A stretch of DNA of 64,000 nucleotides from a bacterium. Lineage in GTDB: Bacteria; Armatimonadota; Fimbriimonadia; Fimbriimonadales; Fimbriimonadaceae. Shown piece after piece: positions 1 through 7,958 of the stretch (the stretch's first letter is position 1; the number at the start of each line of letters is the position of its first letter). Position numbers and translations under genes: made by a program. The stretch is from NCBI GenBank assembly GCA_027483535.1, contig JAIXUN010000004.1, positions 1-64,000 on the forward strand, read 5' to 3'. Under the pieces are notes generated by a model, which was not told the DNA's origin, ran no database searches, and saw only the letters and a program-made list of their open reading frames with translations.

Positions 1-344
1 CGGAGCCGCGACCATCATCGCAGCCCAGGGTTTCAACCCTGGGTTAGGGGTTCTCATTTAAGGCCAGAACGGCGGAGCCGTGGCAATACGGTTTTCCCCC
101 TTGTTGGTAAGTTGTCCGGTGGACCGTCCCTTAGCAAGTTAGTTGCTGAGATTGCGAGGTGATTGCCGGAAACCACCCCGGCCCGTTGGGCCACCCCTCC
201 ATAGAGGGGAATTTGGTCCGACCTTCTCCACAAAAGCCTGCCTTTTCCGGAACCCTCGCCCATCTGGGGGAGAGGGTGGCCGAAGGCCGGGTGAGGGGTC
301 CGGAACAAGCGGCGGAGCCGCGACCTCTGAACCCGCCCGACCCC
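1..344. repeat. Gene-free repeat-rich intergenic DNA
   Basis: No credible gene lies here. Positions 24-32 and 35-43 form a 9-bp stem (CCCAGGGTT / AACCCTGGG). A GGCGGAGCCGYGRC-type motif recurs near 1-12, 69-81 and 309-322. Positions about 170-222 carry a 'gaaaccaccccg ... cacccctcc ... gaggggaatttggtc' element, and 250-303 an 'accctcgccc ... gggggagagggtg ... ggtgaggggtcc' element. Both element types are seen again, partly inverted, at 62740-63012. Open frames across this stretch follow the repeats and show no family features. Confidence 0.7.
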
Positions 345-1211
345 CTAGTGGGCCTTTTCCCAGGTCTTAAACTCACCCGACAACGCCACATCCCCCGACT
401 CCGGGTCATAAACACCGCACGGACCACCCGGCTCCGACTGCGCGATCACCCCGTCGTCCAATCGAGAGCCATCCATACGGAAAACCGGGAAGTAGTACTT
501 CGCCACCTGATCCGTTTCCGCCGCGATGTAGTGCCCGATCAACGTCCGCCGGAAGCGAGTTTCGCTGCGATTACGATACGAACCGTGGATCACCGATCCG
601 TTGAAGAACAGAACGTCGCCGCGCTTCATGGTCGCCGGGACGAGCTGCGCCCCGGGAGGAAGAGGGGTTTGCGTGTTGTTCCACTGCTCCGCGTCGAGCC
701 CATCGTGCACCTCTTGGCAGATCATCGGCAGACCGTCCGTGTTCGGAACCAGCATCATGCAGCCGTTTTCCTCGTCGCAATCATCCAGAGCCAACCACGC
801 CGCAATGCACGTTCCCGGTTCGACCAGGAGATACATGTTGTCTTGGTGCAGGTTCTGCCCACGAGCCCCTGGGGGCTTGAAATACACCATCGTCTGCACC
901 GCAAAAGGCTCCTGACCGCAGAGTGCGGTGAGATACGTCCGAATGCGAGGGTCGATCATGAACCCAAAGGCAACGTCGTCTCCGCGATGCGGTTGAAGAA
1001 GTCGGGGATATCGCTTGAGAGGATCCGGGTGGTTCGGGTCGACCGTTCCCTCCGCCCAGCCATCGCCTCCGCGTTCGACCATGCTCGTGAAGTAGTCCGA
1101 GAAACGGTCGCATTCATCGGGCGAAAACAGTCCGCGAGCGATGGAAAAACCCTGCTCGCGATGGCTATCCAACACGGTTGGATCTACGAAGGCGGGATCG
1201 ACGGCGATCAT
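345..1211 (-). CDS. Phytanoyl-CoA dioxygenase (PhyH) family Fe(II)/2-oxoglutarate oxygenase
   Basis: The 288-residue protein matches the PhyH-type non-heme iron oxygenase fold in length and motifs. A LHQDN segment supplies the proximal H-x-D iron ligands and VIHGSYRNRS supplies the distal histidine, followed by a conserved arginine-rich strand (RFRRTLIGHY) expected to hold 2-oxoglutarate. The PxGxxLVPxxMKRGDVLFFNG stretch before the distal histidine is also typical. There is no signal peptide, so a cytoplasmic enzyme is expected. Family members hydroxylate diverse small molecules and the substrate cannot be read from sequence. It stands alone, with repeat DNA downstream and a gene in the same direction about 60 bp upstream. 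Confidence 0.88.
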   Translation of the reverse strand: MIAVDPAFVDPTVLDSHREQGFSIARGLFSPDECDRFSDYFTSMVERGGDGWAEGTVDPNHPDPLKRYPRLLQPHRGDDVAFGFMIDPRIRTYLTALCGQEPFAVQTMVYFKPPGARGQNLHQDNMYLLVEPGTCIAAWLALDDCDEENGCMMLVPNTDGLPMICQEVHDGLDAEQWNNTQTPLPPGAQLVPATMKRGDVLFFNGSVIHGSYRNRSETRFRRTLIGHYIAAETDQVAKYYFPVFRMDGSRLDDGVIAQSEPGGPCGVYDPESGDVALSGEFKTWEKAH

Positions 1212-1272
1212 GCCTTATTATCAGCCGAATGAACCAGAAGCGAAAGGAGCCCCGACTCTTCCTGACACAGAA

Positions 1273-2136
1273 TTACTTTTCGGCGAGCACCTTTGCGTAT
1301 GCGATCGCGCTGGAACACCGACCCTTTCCGTCATCGAACCAGTCCCGAATGAGGGCCACCACTCCCGGCTTCCCTTCGCCCACGTACTTGTCACGCAGCT
1401 TGCGATAGTAGGAGAGAATCGGCTCGGCTTTCTTCTTCAGGGCTATGTCGGTCTCGTTTGCGGTGTGACCTTTCCGAACCGCATACACAAACCGGTTGGT
1501 CGGACTCTCGAAGGTGGGAATGTGCAAGAAGTCTCTCGGCACCAATTGCTTGGTCTTCCTCCCCTCGTCATCAGCTTCCACAAAGAAGTCGACCGCGTGG
1601 TCTGGGTAGCCGAAGAGATAGCCGTAGCCGCGATTCCGTTTGCTCGTGTCGTCCACCTCAAACGCCATCGTGATCTCCACCGGGTGTGAGCTTGGCGAGA
1701 GTCCAAAGAAGCCGAAGAACTTTGCCTTCTCCGTAACTTTGGCCCGCACCGAATCTCGATGGTACAGGAAGCCATCCAGGTACCGAGTCCCCTCGTAAAC
1801 GCGTGTGAAGGGTTGGACCGTGCAAAAAACCTCGTCGCCCGATCTCAACGCGGAGAGAGCGATCCGGTCCAGTTCCGCCGCTCCCATGTCGGGGTCGTCG
1901 ACCTTGATTCGGTGGCTGATCCAACCGCTCGACATCGGCTTCAGGCCGCCAACCAGGGTGTAGAGCGCCTCGCCATCCAGCATCTTCAAGAGCAAGGTTT
2001 CCGCCCGCTCGCGTGTTTTCGCATCTAAGCGTTCGACTGGGAAACACGCCTCCCGGGGAACAGACGTCTCTCCCGATAGCGGGGTGACCGCCCCCTGAAA
2101 GGCGATCACCGACATCAATAGGCTCTTTACAATCAT
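1273..2136 (-). CDS. Secreted protein of unknown function
   Basis: A 287-residue product starting with a short basic-hydrophobic stretch (MIVKSLLMSVIAF...) that looks like a signal peptide, cleaved somewhere around residues 17-22. The mature part mixes charged and aromatic residues without a transmembrane segment or a motif I can assign. A pair of cysteines (EACFP near the new N-terminus and GKGRCSSA near the C-terminus) might form a disulfide. It ends 61 bp before the PhyH gene and begins 21 bp after the prepilin-like gene on the same strand, so the three could share a transcript. Function is unknown. Confidence 0.7.
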   Translation of the reverse strand: MIVKSLLMSVIAFQGAVTPLSGETSVPREACFPVERLDAKTRERAETLLLKMLDGEALYTLVGGLKPMSSGWISHRIKVDDPDMGAAELDRIALSALRSGDEVFCTVQPFTRVYEGTRYLDGFLYHRDSVRAKVTEKAKFFGFFGLSPSSHPVEITMAFEVDDTSKRNRGYGYLFGYPDHAVDFFVEADDEGRKTKQLVPRDFLHIPTFESPTNRFVYAVRKGHTANETDIALKKKAEPILSYYRKLRDKYVGEGKPGVVALIRDWFDDGKGRCSSAIAYAKVLAEK

Positions 2137-2157
2137 GCTTGCGTCCAGTCCAAACAG

Positions 2158-3045
2158 TTACCAGCCGAGTCCTTTGTTCAGCGACCAGAATCGATTGTAT
2201 TCCGGGATCAGCGGATCGCCCACGGCAATCGAAGTTGGAAGGGCGACCGGGGCGAGTTCGCCAATGTTGCGGAACTGTCGGTCGGCCTGACGCTGGGTCG
2301 GAGTCGATCGGAAGATGGGGCGGCGAGTAGTGACGTGACCATCAATCCAAGCAACCACGGCCTGCCCGGCATGGCGACCATGAACGCGAGAAGAGAAGCA
2401 GTCGTTGGTTCCCGCTCCAGAACCGTTGTCTCTTCCAGCAGGCACATCAAAGGTGGGCGAAATAAAGAACGACTTCGTGAGGGAAGCGGGCGTGCAAGCG
2501 TTCACCGCATCGACCATAGAGATGGTTGTCGCCACTTCTTCCACTTGGCTCAAATTCACGGCAGGAACTGCGGCAAGAGTGGCCGTTGCGGGCCGAGGTT
2601 GCACCCATAGTCGATTGCTGACACCGTACGCAGGAACCAACTGACCATTCTGCCAAGTGGTAAACGGCGTGGGAATGTCTTTTCCAACCGGGCAATCTTG
2701 AATGTCCGCGTTCTTCATGTAAGGAAAGATCAGGCCCTGGTTGCGATAGTAAGTCAGCGGGAATGCACCTCCCTCGCGGATGGTTCTTCCGTGCCACCAC
2801 ACCGTCCCAGATCCAATTCCGGTAGCGGGACCATCGCCTTGCACCAAGTATGGAACCATGTTGTCGTCGTAGTCACCGTTGTACATCAGCACGCCCAGCC
2901 CAATCTGTTTGAGGTTGGAAACGTTGCTCGCCTTCTTTGCGGCAGCCTTGGCTTGGGCGAAAACCGGGAAGAGGATCGCCGCCAAAATCGCGATAATCGC
3001 GATGACTACAAGTAACTCGATCAGTGTAAAAGCTTTCAAACGCAT
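2158..3045 (-). CDS. Prepilin-like protein with type IV pilin N-terminus and H-X9-DG motif
   Basis: The N-terminus is a classic class III signal: [18 protein letters not shown], with Phe-Thr-Leu-Ile-Glu after the short basic leader, followed by a long hydrophobic helix. Prepilin peptidase should cleave before the Phe and methylate it. Near the C-terminus [12 protein letters not shown] fits the H-X9-DG signature of the abundant planctomycete/armatimonad/verrucomicrobial pseudopilin-like family. [18 protein letters not shown] after the helix is also typical of that family. It probably forms pseudopilin-type surface structures or serves a secretion system; no other pilus genes are in the window, so it is an orphan copy. 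Confidence 0.9.
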   Translation of the reverse strand: MRLKAFTLIELLVVIAIIAILAAILFPVFAQAKAAAKKASNVSNLKQIGLGVLMYNGDYDDNMVPYLVQGDGPATGIGSGTVWWHGRTIREGGAFPLTYYRNQGLIFPYMKNADIQDCPVGKDIPTPFTTWQNGQLVPAYGVSNRLWVQPRPATATLAAVPAVNLSQVEEVATTISMVDAVNACTPASLTKSFFISPTFDVPAGRDNGSGAGTNDCFSSRVHGRHAGQAVVAWIDGHVTTRRPIFRSTPTQRQADRQFRNIGELAPVALPTSIAVGDPLIPEYNRFWSLNKGLGW

Positions 3046-3160
3046 TCGACGAAGATACCATACCCCCGTATTGTATATTTGTCAGTGATTTGCAACACCG
3101 ATCCACCGTGCGGGAGACGGCAAATTTGCGGATGTTAGGGCAGGGGGGTACAGTCTGCCC

Positions 3161-3961
3161 ATGCGCAGCGGATTGGTGGTTGCCGGATTGCTTTTGGGTG
3201 CTACGGCTTTCGGTCAGAGCGGTCTGATTGGGATGGACCGTTACCCTCAGTTCAGAGGGCTTTCCGGATTGCCGGGCGGAGGCATTGGCGTCACGTTCGA
3301 CGGGCACTATTCGCTTCGCGGTGCCATCGCCTATTCCACGCCGATCGGTTACGCGCCGGGCGGGGGTCGAGTCTCGTCGACCCTAGGTGTCGTTGCCTCG
3401 AATCTGCGTCCTGTGCTCATTGAAGATAGTGGCAAAGACCGGGCTGCCGGCAACGGAACCGGATCGCTCAACATCAGTGTCGACCTTCTTGGCGGAGGGT
3501 TCACGTTCGGAATCATGCCGCTCAGTGGAGCCTGGGACCAAGCATGGACGGCTCAGTGGGGCACTCATCTTGGCAACGAGATCGGCTTGGCGTTCGGCGT
3601 TCAAGACCTAGTGGGTGGAGGTGGATCGTCGGGTGAAAACCTCCCGGGAGACGACCGATCCAGCCGATCCGCCTATCTGGTGGTGACCCAGCCTTATGGC
3701 AACTGGGGACACTGGTCAGCCGGAATCGGCACCCGCCGATTCCAAAAAGGGTTCGCTAACTTTAGCGGATGGATCAACAACAACATGAAAGCGGTGGTTG
3801 AGCACGATGGATTCGGCTTGAACTACGGCGTGGCTTGGAGCGTGAACGGAGCCACTCGAGACGGCGACCGAGACGACTATCGAAGAAGAATCGAAACAAC
3901 CGTCTTCCTGGGTCTCGTGCAGAACAAGTACGCCTCGTGGTCTATCGGCGTGTCTTTCTAG
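3161..3961 (+). CDS. Putative outer-membrane beta-barrel protein
   Basis: A 266-residue protein with a cleavable signal peptide (MRSGLVVAGLLLGATAFGQ, likely cut after AFG or FGQ). The mature part is rich in alternating glycine/aromatic strands (for example YSLRGAIAYSTPIGY, FGLNYGVAWSV) and ends in the aromatic residue Phe (WSIGVSF), a feature of proteins assembled by BamA. Size fits an 8-12 strand barrel. No enzymatic motif is seen. It is divergent from the prepilin gene, with 115 bp between the two starts. Confidence 0.65.
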   Translation: MRSGLVVAGLLLGATAFGQSGLIGMDRYPQFRGLSGLPGGGIGVTFDGHYSLRGAIAYSTPIGYAPGGGRVSSTLGVVASNLRPVLIEDSGKDRAAGNGTGSLNISVDLLGGGFTFGIMPLSGAWDQAWTAQWGTHLGNEIGLAFGVQDLVGGGGSSGENLPGDDRSSRSAYLVVTQPYGNWGHWSAGIGTRRFQKGFANFSGWINNNMKAVVEHDGFGLNYGVAWSVNGATRDGDRDDYRRRIETTVFLGLVQNKYASWSIGVSF

Positions 3962-4062
3962 CGTCGGGCGTTGTTCCACGCCGTTTCCGATTCATGTCCT
4001 CGTATAGCTGACATGGTTTTGATGTCCTGTTATTTCGGCCATCGGTTTTCTTAACCGTTTCT

Positions 4063-4068
4063 TATAAT
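4063..4068 (+). promoter_or_regulatory. Putative -10 element (TATAAT) of the small basic protein gene
   Basis: A perfect TATAAT lies 66 bp before the start codon at 4134. No convincing -35 box is visible 16-18 bp upstream. Transcription starting about seven bases downstream would begin just at the 4075-4102 hairpin. Confidence 0.45.
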
Positions 4069-4074
4069 GATTAA

Positions 4075-4102
4075 GAGAGACCGAGAAACTACTAGGTCTC
4101 TC
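4075..4102 (+). promoter_or_regulatory. 5' leader hairpin (GAGAGACC / GGTCTCTC)
   Basis: An uninterrupted 8-bp stem (4075-4082 with 4095-4102) with a 12-base loop lies at the expected 5' end of the mRNA for the 4134 gene. A second weaker stem (GCCC / GGGC around 4104-4120) follows, directly before the ribosome binding site AGGAGA at about 4120-4125. It may stabilise the transcript or control translation. Confidence 0.5.
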
Positions 4103-4133
4103 GCCCGCCCAAACAGGGCAGGAGACCATTGAC

Positions 4134-4391
4134 ATGAAAAGCCGCAACCGAGCATGGCGTCGTAGGCAAGCTCGCCGAGTTCTTGCCAAGATCAGCGAAA
4201 CAAAGGCTTGGCTGCTGAACACGGTTCAGAAGCGAAACGGTGAAAAACCAATGCCCGTTCCGGACCTGAAGGTCCACGAGCACGGGAAACTCACCGCGGT
4301 GCAGGAGAAACGTTTACAGCACAAGCTGAAAGCTCAACTTGCCGATGCGTGGTTCCGCGACTCTTCGATTCCCGATGCCAACGCGGCCTAG
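4134..4391 (+). CDS. Small very basic protein of unknown function
   Basis: Encodes 85 residues beginning with an arginine-rich run (MKSRNRAWRRRQARRVLAK), followed by a proline-valine linker, a second lysine-rich amphipathic stretch (KLTAVQEKRLQHKLKAQ) and a short acidic/polar end. A good AGGAGA ribosome binding site lies 8 bases before the ATG. The composition suggests nucleic-acid or ribosome binding, but no family is recognised. The gene has its own promoter-like TATAAT, leader hairpin, long structured 3' region and terminator, so it is very likely expressed as a monocistron. The start is fixed by the ribosome binding site. Confidence 0.65.
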   Translation: MKSRNRAWRRRQARRVLAKISETKAWLLNTVQKRNGEKPMPVPDLKVHEHGKLTAVQEKRLQHKLKAQLADAWFRDSSIPDANAA

Positions 4392-4436
4392 CCGCCCCTT
4401 AGTAGTCGTAAGGTCGGTTCGAAGGAGAGTACGGTC

Positions 4437-4459
4437 TGGGTCGAACCCGGTTCGATCCA
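4437..4459 (+). other. Strong hairpin in the 3' region of the 4134 transcript
   Basis: TGGGTCGAACC and GGTTCGATCCA pair almost perfectly around a single central base, with one G-U pair. It contains a T-arm-like GGTTCGATCC string, but the flanks do not complete a tRNA cloverleaf. Confidence 0.5.
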
Positions 4460-4496
4460 GCTTCCCTCTCTCTAGTTGATCCATCTGCCCCCCCCC

Positions 4497-4539
4497 GGAG
4501 CGTCTCTTTTCGTGAAAGCGAGGAGAGCGCTCCTTTTTT
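4497..4539 (+). terminator. Rho-independent terminator of the 4134 gene
   Basis: GGAGCG (4497-4502) pairs with CGCTCC (4528-4533); an inner TCTC/GAGA stem extends it, and six T residues (4534-4539) follow at once. It lies about 100 bases after the stop codon of the small basic protein. Confidence 0.85.
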
Positions 4540-4564
4540 GTGATCGTGTCGCTAGGTCAGGCGA

Positions 4565-5611
4565 TTACGGAACTTCGGTGACCGATTCCACGACCCCGGA
4601 GGCGTGGTCGGATTCGGAATGGATGAGATGTCCAAGGTCGCGATCGACCGCTTCCCGAATCGTGTTCACCAGCCGATTCTCGACGGTTGCTTCCGCCATG
4701 AGAATCGCGTTCTTGATCGCACGGGCGTTGCTTCTGCCGTGGGAAATGATACAGATTCCGTTCAATCCGAGAAGGGGAGAGCCACCAACCGCGGCGTAGT
4801 CCGTTTTCTCGCGAATCGGCTTCATCACCTTCTTCACAGGCCAGTAAAACGCCCGGATGAGCTTGTTGGTCGGGACCTCTTCCTTGATGATGCTCGCCAT
4901 CAGTTCGGCGACACCCTCAGCCGTTTTCAGCACAACGTTGCCGACAAATGCTTCGCAAACCACCACGTCGCAAGGCTCTTTGAACATGTCCTTGCCCTCG
5001 ATGTTGCCCGCGAACCACTCGTGCTTACTGAGCAGCTTGAAAGCCTGTTTGGCAAAGGCGTTCCCCTTGCCCTCTTCTTCCCCGATGTTGAGCAGGTGGA
5101 CCTTGGGATTTTTGCGACCCATCACCTGCTGGGCATAGGCTCTACCCATGATCGCGAACTCCACCAGGTGCTCGGGATCCACGTCGGGCGAAGCTCCGGA
5201 GTCCAGCAAAACGAATCCGCCGTGCTTGTTGGGCATGGGGCTGGCGATAGCGGGTCGATGCACGCCGCTGATTTGTCGCCAAACAAGGAGCGATGTCGCA
5301 CTGGCCGCGCCCGTGTTCCCGGCGCTCACCATGGCTTGCGCCTTGCCTTCCTTCACCAATCGAGCCGCAACCATGAGGCTGCTGTCTTTCTTCTTTCGGT
5401 AGGCGTCGAGCGGCTTTTCTTCCATTCCAACCGCTTGAGATGCGGCGACGATTTCCACGTTCGCAGGAAGATTGGGAGCAAACTTGCGAATCTCCTCTGG
5501 TTGACCAACCAAATACAGCTTGGACTTGAGCAGAGGAGCCGCTTCAAGGGCGCCGAGAACAATTTGTTCGGGCGCGTGATCGCCACCCATTGCGTCTACG
5601 GCAATGCTCAC
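4565..5611 (-). CDS. plsX: Phosphate acyltransferase PlsX
   Basis: PlsX converts acyl-ACP and phosphate to acyl-phosphate, the donor used by PlsY to make 1-acylglycerol-3-phosphate in membrane lipid synthesis; it acts at the inner face of the cytoplasmic membrane. The 348-residue product has the family length and opens with the hallmark IAVDAMGGDHAP. Further signatures are SAGNTGA, LLDSGAS, NIGEEEGKG and the region around GNVVLKTAEG. The start ATG overlaps the stop of the upstream yceD-like gene by four bases, so the two are translationally coupled. The usual rpmF between yceD and plsX is absent here. Confidence 0.97.
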   Translation of the reverse strand: MSIAVDAMGGDHAPEQIVLGALEAAPLLKSKLYLVGQPEEIRKFAPNLPANVEIVAASQAVGMEEKPLDAYRKKKDSSLMVAARLVKEGKAQAMVSAGNTGAASATSLLVWRQISGVHRPAIASPMPNKHGGFVLLDSGASPDVDPEHLVEFAIMGRAYAQQVMGRKNPKVHLLNIGEEEGKGNAFAKQAFKLLSKHEWFAGNIEGKDMFKEPCDVVVCEAFVGNVVLKTAEGVAELMASIIKEEVPTNKLIRAFYWPVKKVMKPIREKTDYAAVGGSPLLGLNGICIISHGRSNARAIKNAILMAEATVENRLVNTIREAVDRDLGHLIHSESDHASGVVESVTEVP

Positions 5612-6144
5612 CCTGCATTCTCCTCGTCCTTGAACTCCTTTAGAGCGTCGAAATCGTGACTCTCTTCGTTATTCGAGTTGTCTTCGGGCGCTCGTTGAGC
5701 GGCAACGGGACAAGGACCGTCCCAACCAAACGAACAGAGCGGTTGGGTGGGCATGTTCAGCCAAAGCGTTTGGCGAAGGAGAACCTCCACCATGAGCGAG
5801 TTTCCGTCGAACATGGGGAAAGGCTCGTCGTCCACCACGCGCGCAAAGTCTTGCGCCGAAAGTGAGCTGGGCACTCCTTCTACTTGGAATTGCTCGTCGA
5901 TGGGAAAAATGATGTCTTGTTCGAGTGGGCCTACGCAGCGAGCGCATTCCACGACGGCTCGCGTTTTGAACTCGCCGGTGATGAGTAATAGACTGCCGGA
6001 AGAGACTGCTTCCAGGTAGCCCTCTAGGGGCAATACCAGATCCAGTTCTTCTTCTTCAGGGAGTTCAGTGGAGATGTCGACCGCTAACTTACGCCCAGGG
6101 TGTTGGAGTACGTCGTTGAGGTCGAGAAGGTCGTCTCGGCGCAC
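5608..6144 (-). CDS. yceD: YceD/DUF177 family protein
   Basis: The 178-residue product begins near DLLDLNDVLQHPG, the usual N-terminal pattern of DUF177, and carries the central CARC pair with a later PLCSFGWDGPCP pair, cysteines conserved in the bacterial family. DUF177 proteins are linked by conserved gene order with 50S protein L32 and have been implicated in 23S rRNA accumulation. Here the gene overlaps plsX by ATGA and no rpmF sits between them. The start codon is GTG at 6144; this start agrees with the family N-terminus although no strong ribosome binding site precedes it. The C-terminal tail is acidic. Confidence 0.88.
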   Translation of the reverse strand: MRRDDLLDLNDVLQHPGRKLAVDISTELPEEEELDLVLPLEGYLEAVSSGSLLLITGEFKTRAVVECARCVGPLEQDIIFPIDEQFQVEGVPSSLSAQDFARVVDDEPFPMFDGNSLMVEVLLRQTLWLNMPTQPLCSFGWDGPCPVAAQRAPEDNSNNEESHDFDALKEFKDEENAG

Positions 6145-6192
6145 AGGTTGTAAAGTTTACCTGCACAGACCGTTGCTGCCGGAAAACTGCAC

Positions 6193-6252
6193 CGAATACG
6201 GAACCTCAACCGTCTTATGGAAGTCTTTCCAGCCTAAGAGAGTCCGTATTCG
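6193..6252. promoter_or_regulatory. Long inverted repeat between divergent yceD and lipoprotein genes
   Basis: CGAATACGGA (6193-6202) and TCCGTATTCG (6243-6252) are perfect 10-bp complements, with a nested GGAA/TTCC stem in the 40-bp spacer. It lies 50-110 bp upstream of yceD, so it could be a structured leader of yceD-plsX or a protein binding site. Confidence 0.45.
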
Positions 6253-6270
6253 AACGATTCCTGAAGTCGT

Positions 6271-6292
6271 TTTGAACTCAATTTGAACTCAA
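6271..6292. repeat. Two perfect tandem 11-bp direct repeats (TTTGAACTCAA)
   Basis: Positions 6271-6281 and 6282-6292 are identical and abut. One-turn spacing places both copies on the same DNA face, as regulators binding direct repeats require. They lie about 95 bp upstream of the lipoprotein start and 130 bp upstream of yceD. The bound factor is unknown. Confidence 0.55.
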
Positions 6293-6385
6293 ACCGGGGG
6301 CAATTCTTGCCGAACCGGGAGATTCCTGCATACAAAACAAATTCGAGTTGCTATACTGAGTCGCACTCTCTTGCAAGGGTTGGCT

Positions 6386-7843
6386 ATGCGTCCTCGACTT
6401 GAAGTTGGAAACTGGAAATGGAGCGTTGGAATCAGCGCTCTTGCGATCGCTCTTATCGGATGCGGCGGTAGCGGATCGGATGTCGCTACGACGGTCGGTG
6501 GCGGTGGCGGAACGTCGGGCATTCCCGATCTCTTCCGTGGTCTTGCTGCGGTAAACCTGGACGATGTTCCCGGTCTGGCTCAGATCACCTTTATCACGGG
6601 TGCTGGTCGAGACACGAACACCATTGCGGGAACCCTTCAACGCGTTTCGTTCGACGACTCCTTCGGGACCGTCGCAACGTTCCGACCGTCGAAGTCTCTC
6701 GTTCTTAACCGCTATCACAGCCAAATTGAGAACTTGAACATCCCGAACGCGCTTGGGCAATCGACCCGACGCTTCCGGCAGTTCGACCTGAGCATCACCC
6801 CGCTCACGGTCACCGCAGACGGCATCACGACAACCTTCCCGATCAACTTCGTTCGAACGGGTGGAGTGAGCGCGCCTGGCGATTCGATCTCGGTTCCGGC
6901 CGACATTCGCATCTTCCCGGGCCGACACACGCACATTCCGGTCTTCTTGGACGACACCGTCATTCCGTTTGAGGACATCCTCGACGACACGGGAACGGTC
7001 ACGGGGCAGCGAGCCGTGTTCGATCTGGATCGACTCGAAGAGCTCAACCTGACGGATGAGAACGAATTCACGCTGAAGTCGATCTCCAGCGACTACATCG
7101 CTTTCGACATCAGCGCCATGGCAGCAGGAGACCGACCGCTTCTGAGCGACGGCTCGACGGCTACCCGCGTTTTCTTCAGTGGAGACGGCTACGCACTCGG
7201 TGCAGGCAACCCGTTCGCCGGAGCCTCTCAAGCATTTGAGCACCTCATTCCGCTCGGTCAAGACGACACCGTCATTGGTCGATACAGCGGTCCGGTGAGC
7301 AGCGCAGGCGCCACCATTCAAACCCCGGGAACCTACTCGCTGGTTCAAGCCAACCCTTCGTTGGTGAACCCAGACGATCGCCCGATCCTCACCACGCTTC
7401 AAGGCATCTGGAAGGACCACTACCGACAAACCCGAGGCGGCGATGGATCCATCCGGAACATTGGTTACCTGCGCGGCGAGGTCAACACGGTGGCCATGTC
7501 GATTCCGAGCAGCGAAGACGGCGACCGACAAGACGTTCTCTTCTTGACTCAAACCTTCTCGGTGAACCCGGACGGTACGCGAACCGCTCAAATCCAAAGC
7601 CTGTTCTGGGGCTACCTGGACTTCGAGACCAAGACGATTCGCGCCTATCCGATCCGCAACCTGCCTGATATCAACACCGATACCAACATTGCAGGCGAAG
7701 TGGTAGGCACCATCACAGGTCAGTTCAACAAGAGCTACGCAACCACCGCATCGGTTCAGCTCACGCAGTACGTTCAGTTCACGATGACGTCGCCACCTAC
7801 GGGTGTTCCGGCTTCCGGTGTGATCGTTGTTCTGCGACGCTAA
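6386..7843 (+). CDS. Secreted lipoprotein of unknown function
   Basis: About 485 residues. A basic N-terminus, a hydrophobic segment (SVGISALAIALIGC) and the lipobox LIGC followed by GGSGSD indicate lipidation at the cysteine; a glycine-rich flexible linker follows. The rest is rich in Thr/Asp and beta-prone sequence, with no enzymatic motif seen. The ATG at 6386 is preferred over an in-frame TTG at 6371 because AAGGG lies about seven bases before it. A strong terminator follows the stop, so the gene is separate from the downstream dop operon. A long antiparallel open frame here is a shadow. Confidence 0.8.
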   Translation: MRPRLEVGNWKWSVGISALAIALIGCGGSGSDVATTVGGGGGTSGIPDLFRGLAAVNLDDVPGLAQITFITGAGRDTNTIAGTLQRVSFDDSFGTVATFRPSKSLVLNRYHSQIENLNIPNALGQSTRRFRQFDLSITPLTVTADGITTTFPINFVRTGGVSAPGDSISVPADIRIFPGRHTHIPVFLDDTVIPFEDILDDTGTVTGQRAVFDLDRLEELNLTDENEFTLKSISSDYIAFDISAMAAGDRPLLSDGSTATRVFFSGDGYALGAGNPFAGASQAFEHLIPLGQDDTVIGRYSGPVSSAGATIQTPGTYSLVQANPSLVNPDDRPILTTLQGIWKDHYRQTRGGDGSIRNIGYLRGEVNTVAMSIPSSEDGDRQDVLFLTQTFSVNPDGTRTAQIQSLFWGYLDFETKTIRAYPIRNLPDINTDTNIAGEVVGTITGQFNKSYATTASVQLTQYVQFTMTSPPTGVPASGVIVVLRR

Positions 7844-7864
7844 CGAAAACGAGTAATAAAAAGC

Positions 7865-7913
7865 AAGCCCGCTTGTTCTCTGGATTCCCAGGAACAAGCG
7901 GGCTTTCTTCATT
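7865..7913 (+). terminator. Strong Rho-independent terminator
   Basis: A perfect 14-bp stem (7865-7878 with 7892-7905, AAGCCCGCTTGTTC and complement) is followed by a T-rich tract. It ends the lipoprotein transcript and insulates the dop operon. Confidence 0.9.
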
Positions 7914-7958
7914 TTTAACCCGGACCCTGACCCTAACCCTGACGTAGAGTAGAACGGA

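Noticed and set aside
159-1232. Long plus-strand open frame of 357 codons
   Set aside because: It is antiparallel to the PhyH gene, which has clear iron-ligand motifs, and its product is Arg/His-rich without family features.
4437-4470. tRNA gene suggested by a GGTTCGATCC T-arm-like string
   Set aside because: The bases flanking the loop do not form a T stem, and no anticodon arm or acceptor stem can be folded. It is the arm of a different perfect hairpin.
4604-5659. Plus-strand open frame of 351 codons
   Set aside because: Shadow of plsX, which carries the MGGDHAP signature.
7923-7942. Telomere-like CCCTGACCCTAACCCTGAC repeat before dop
   Set aside because: Only three imperfect 6-7 base units in a short spacer; no sign of chromosome end or origin.
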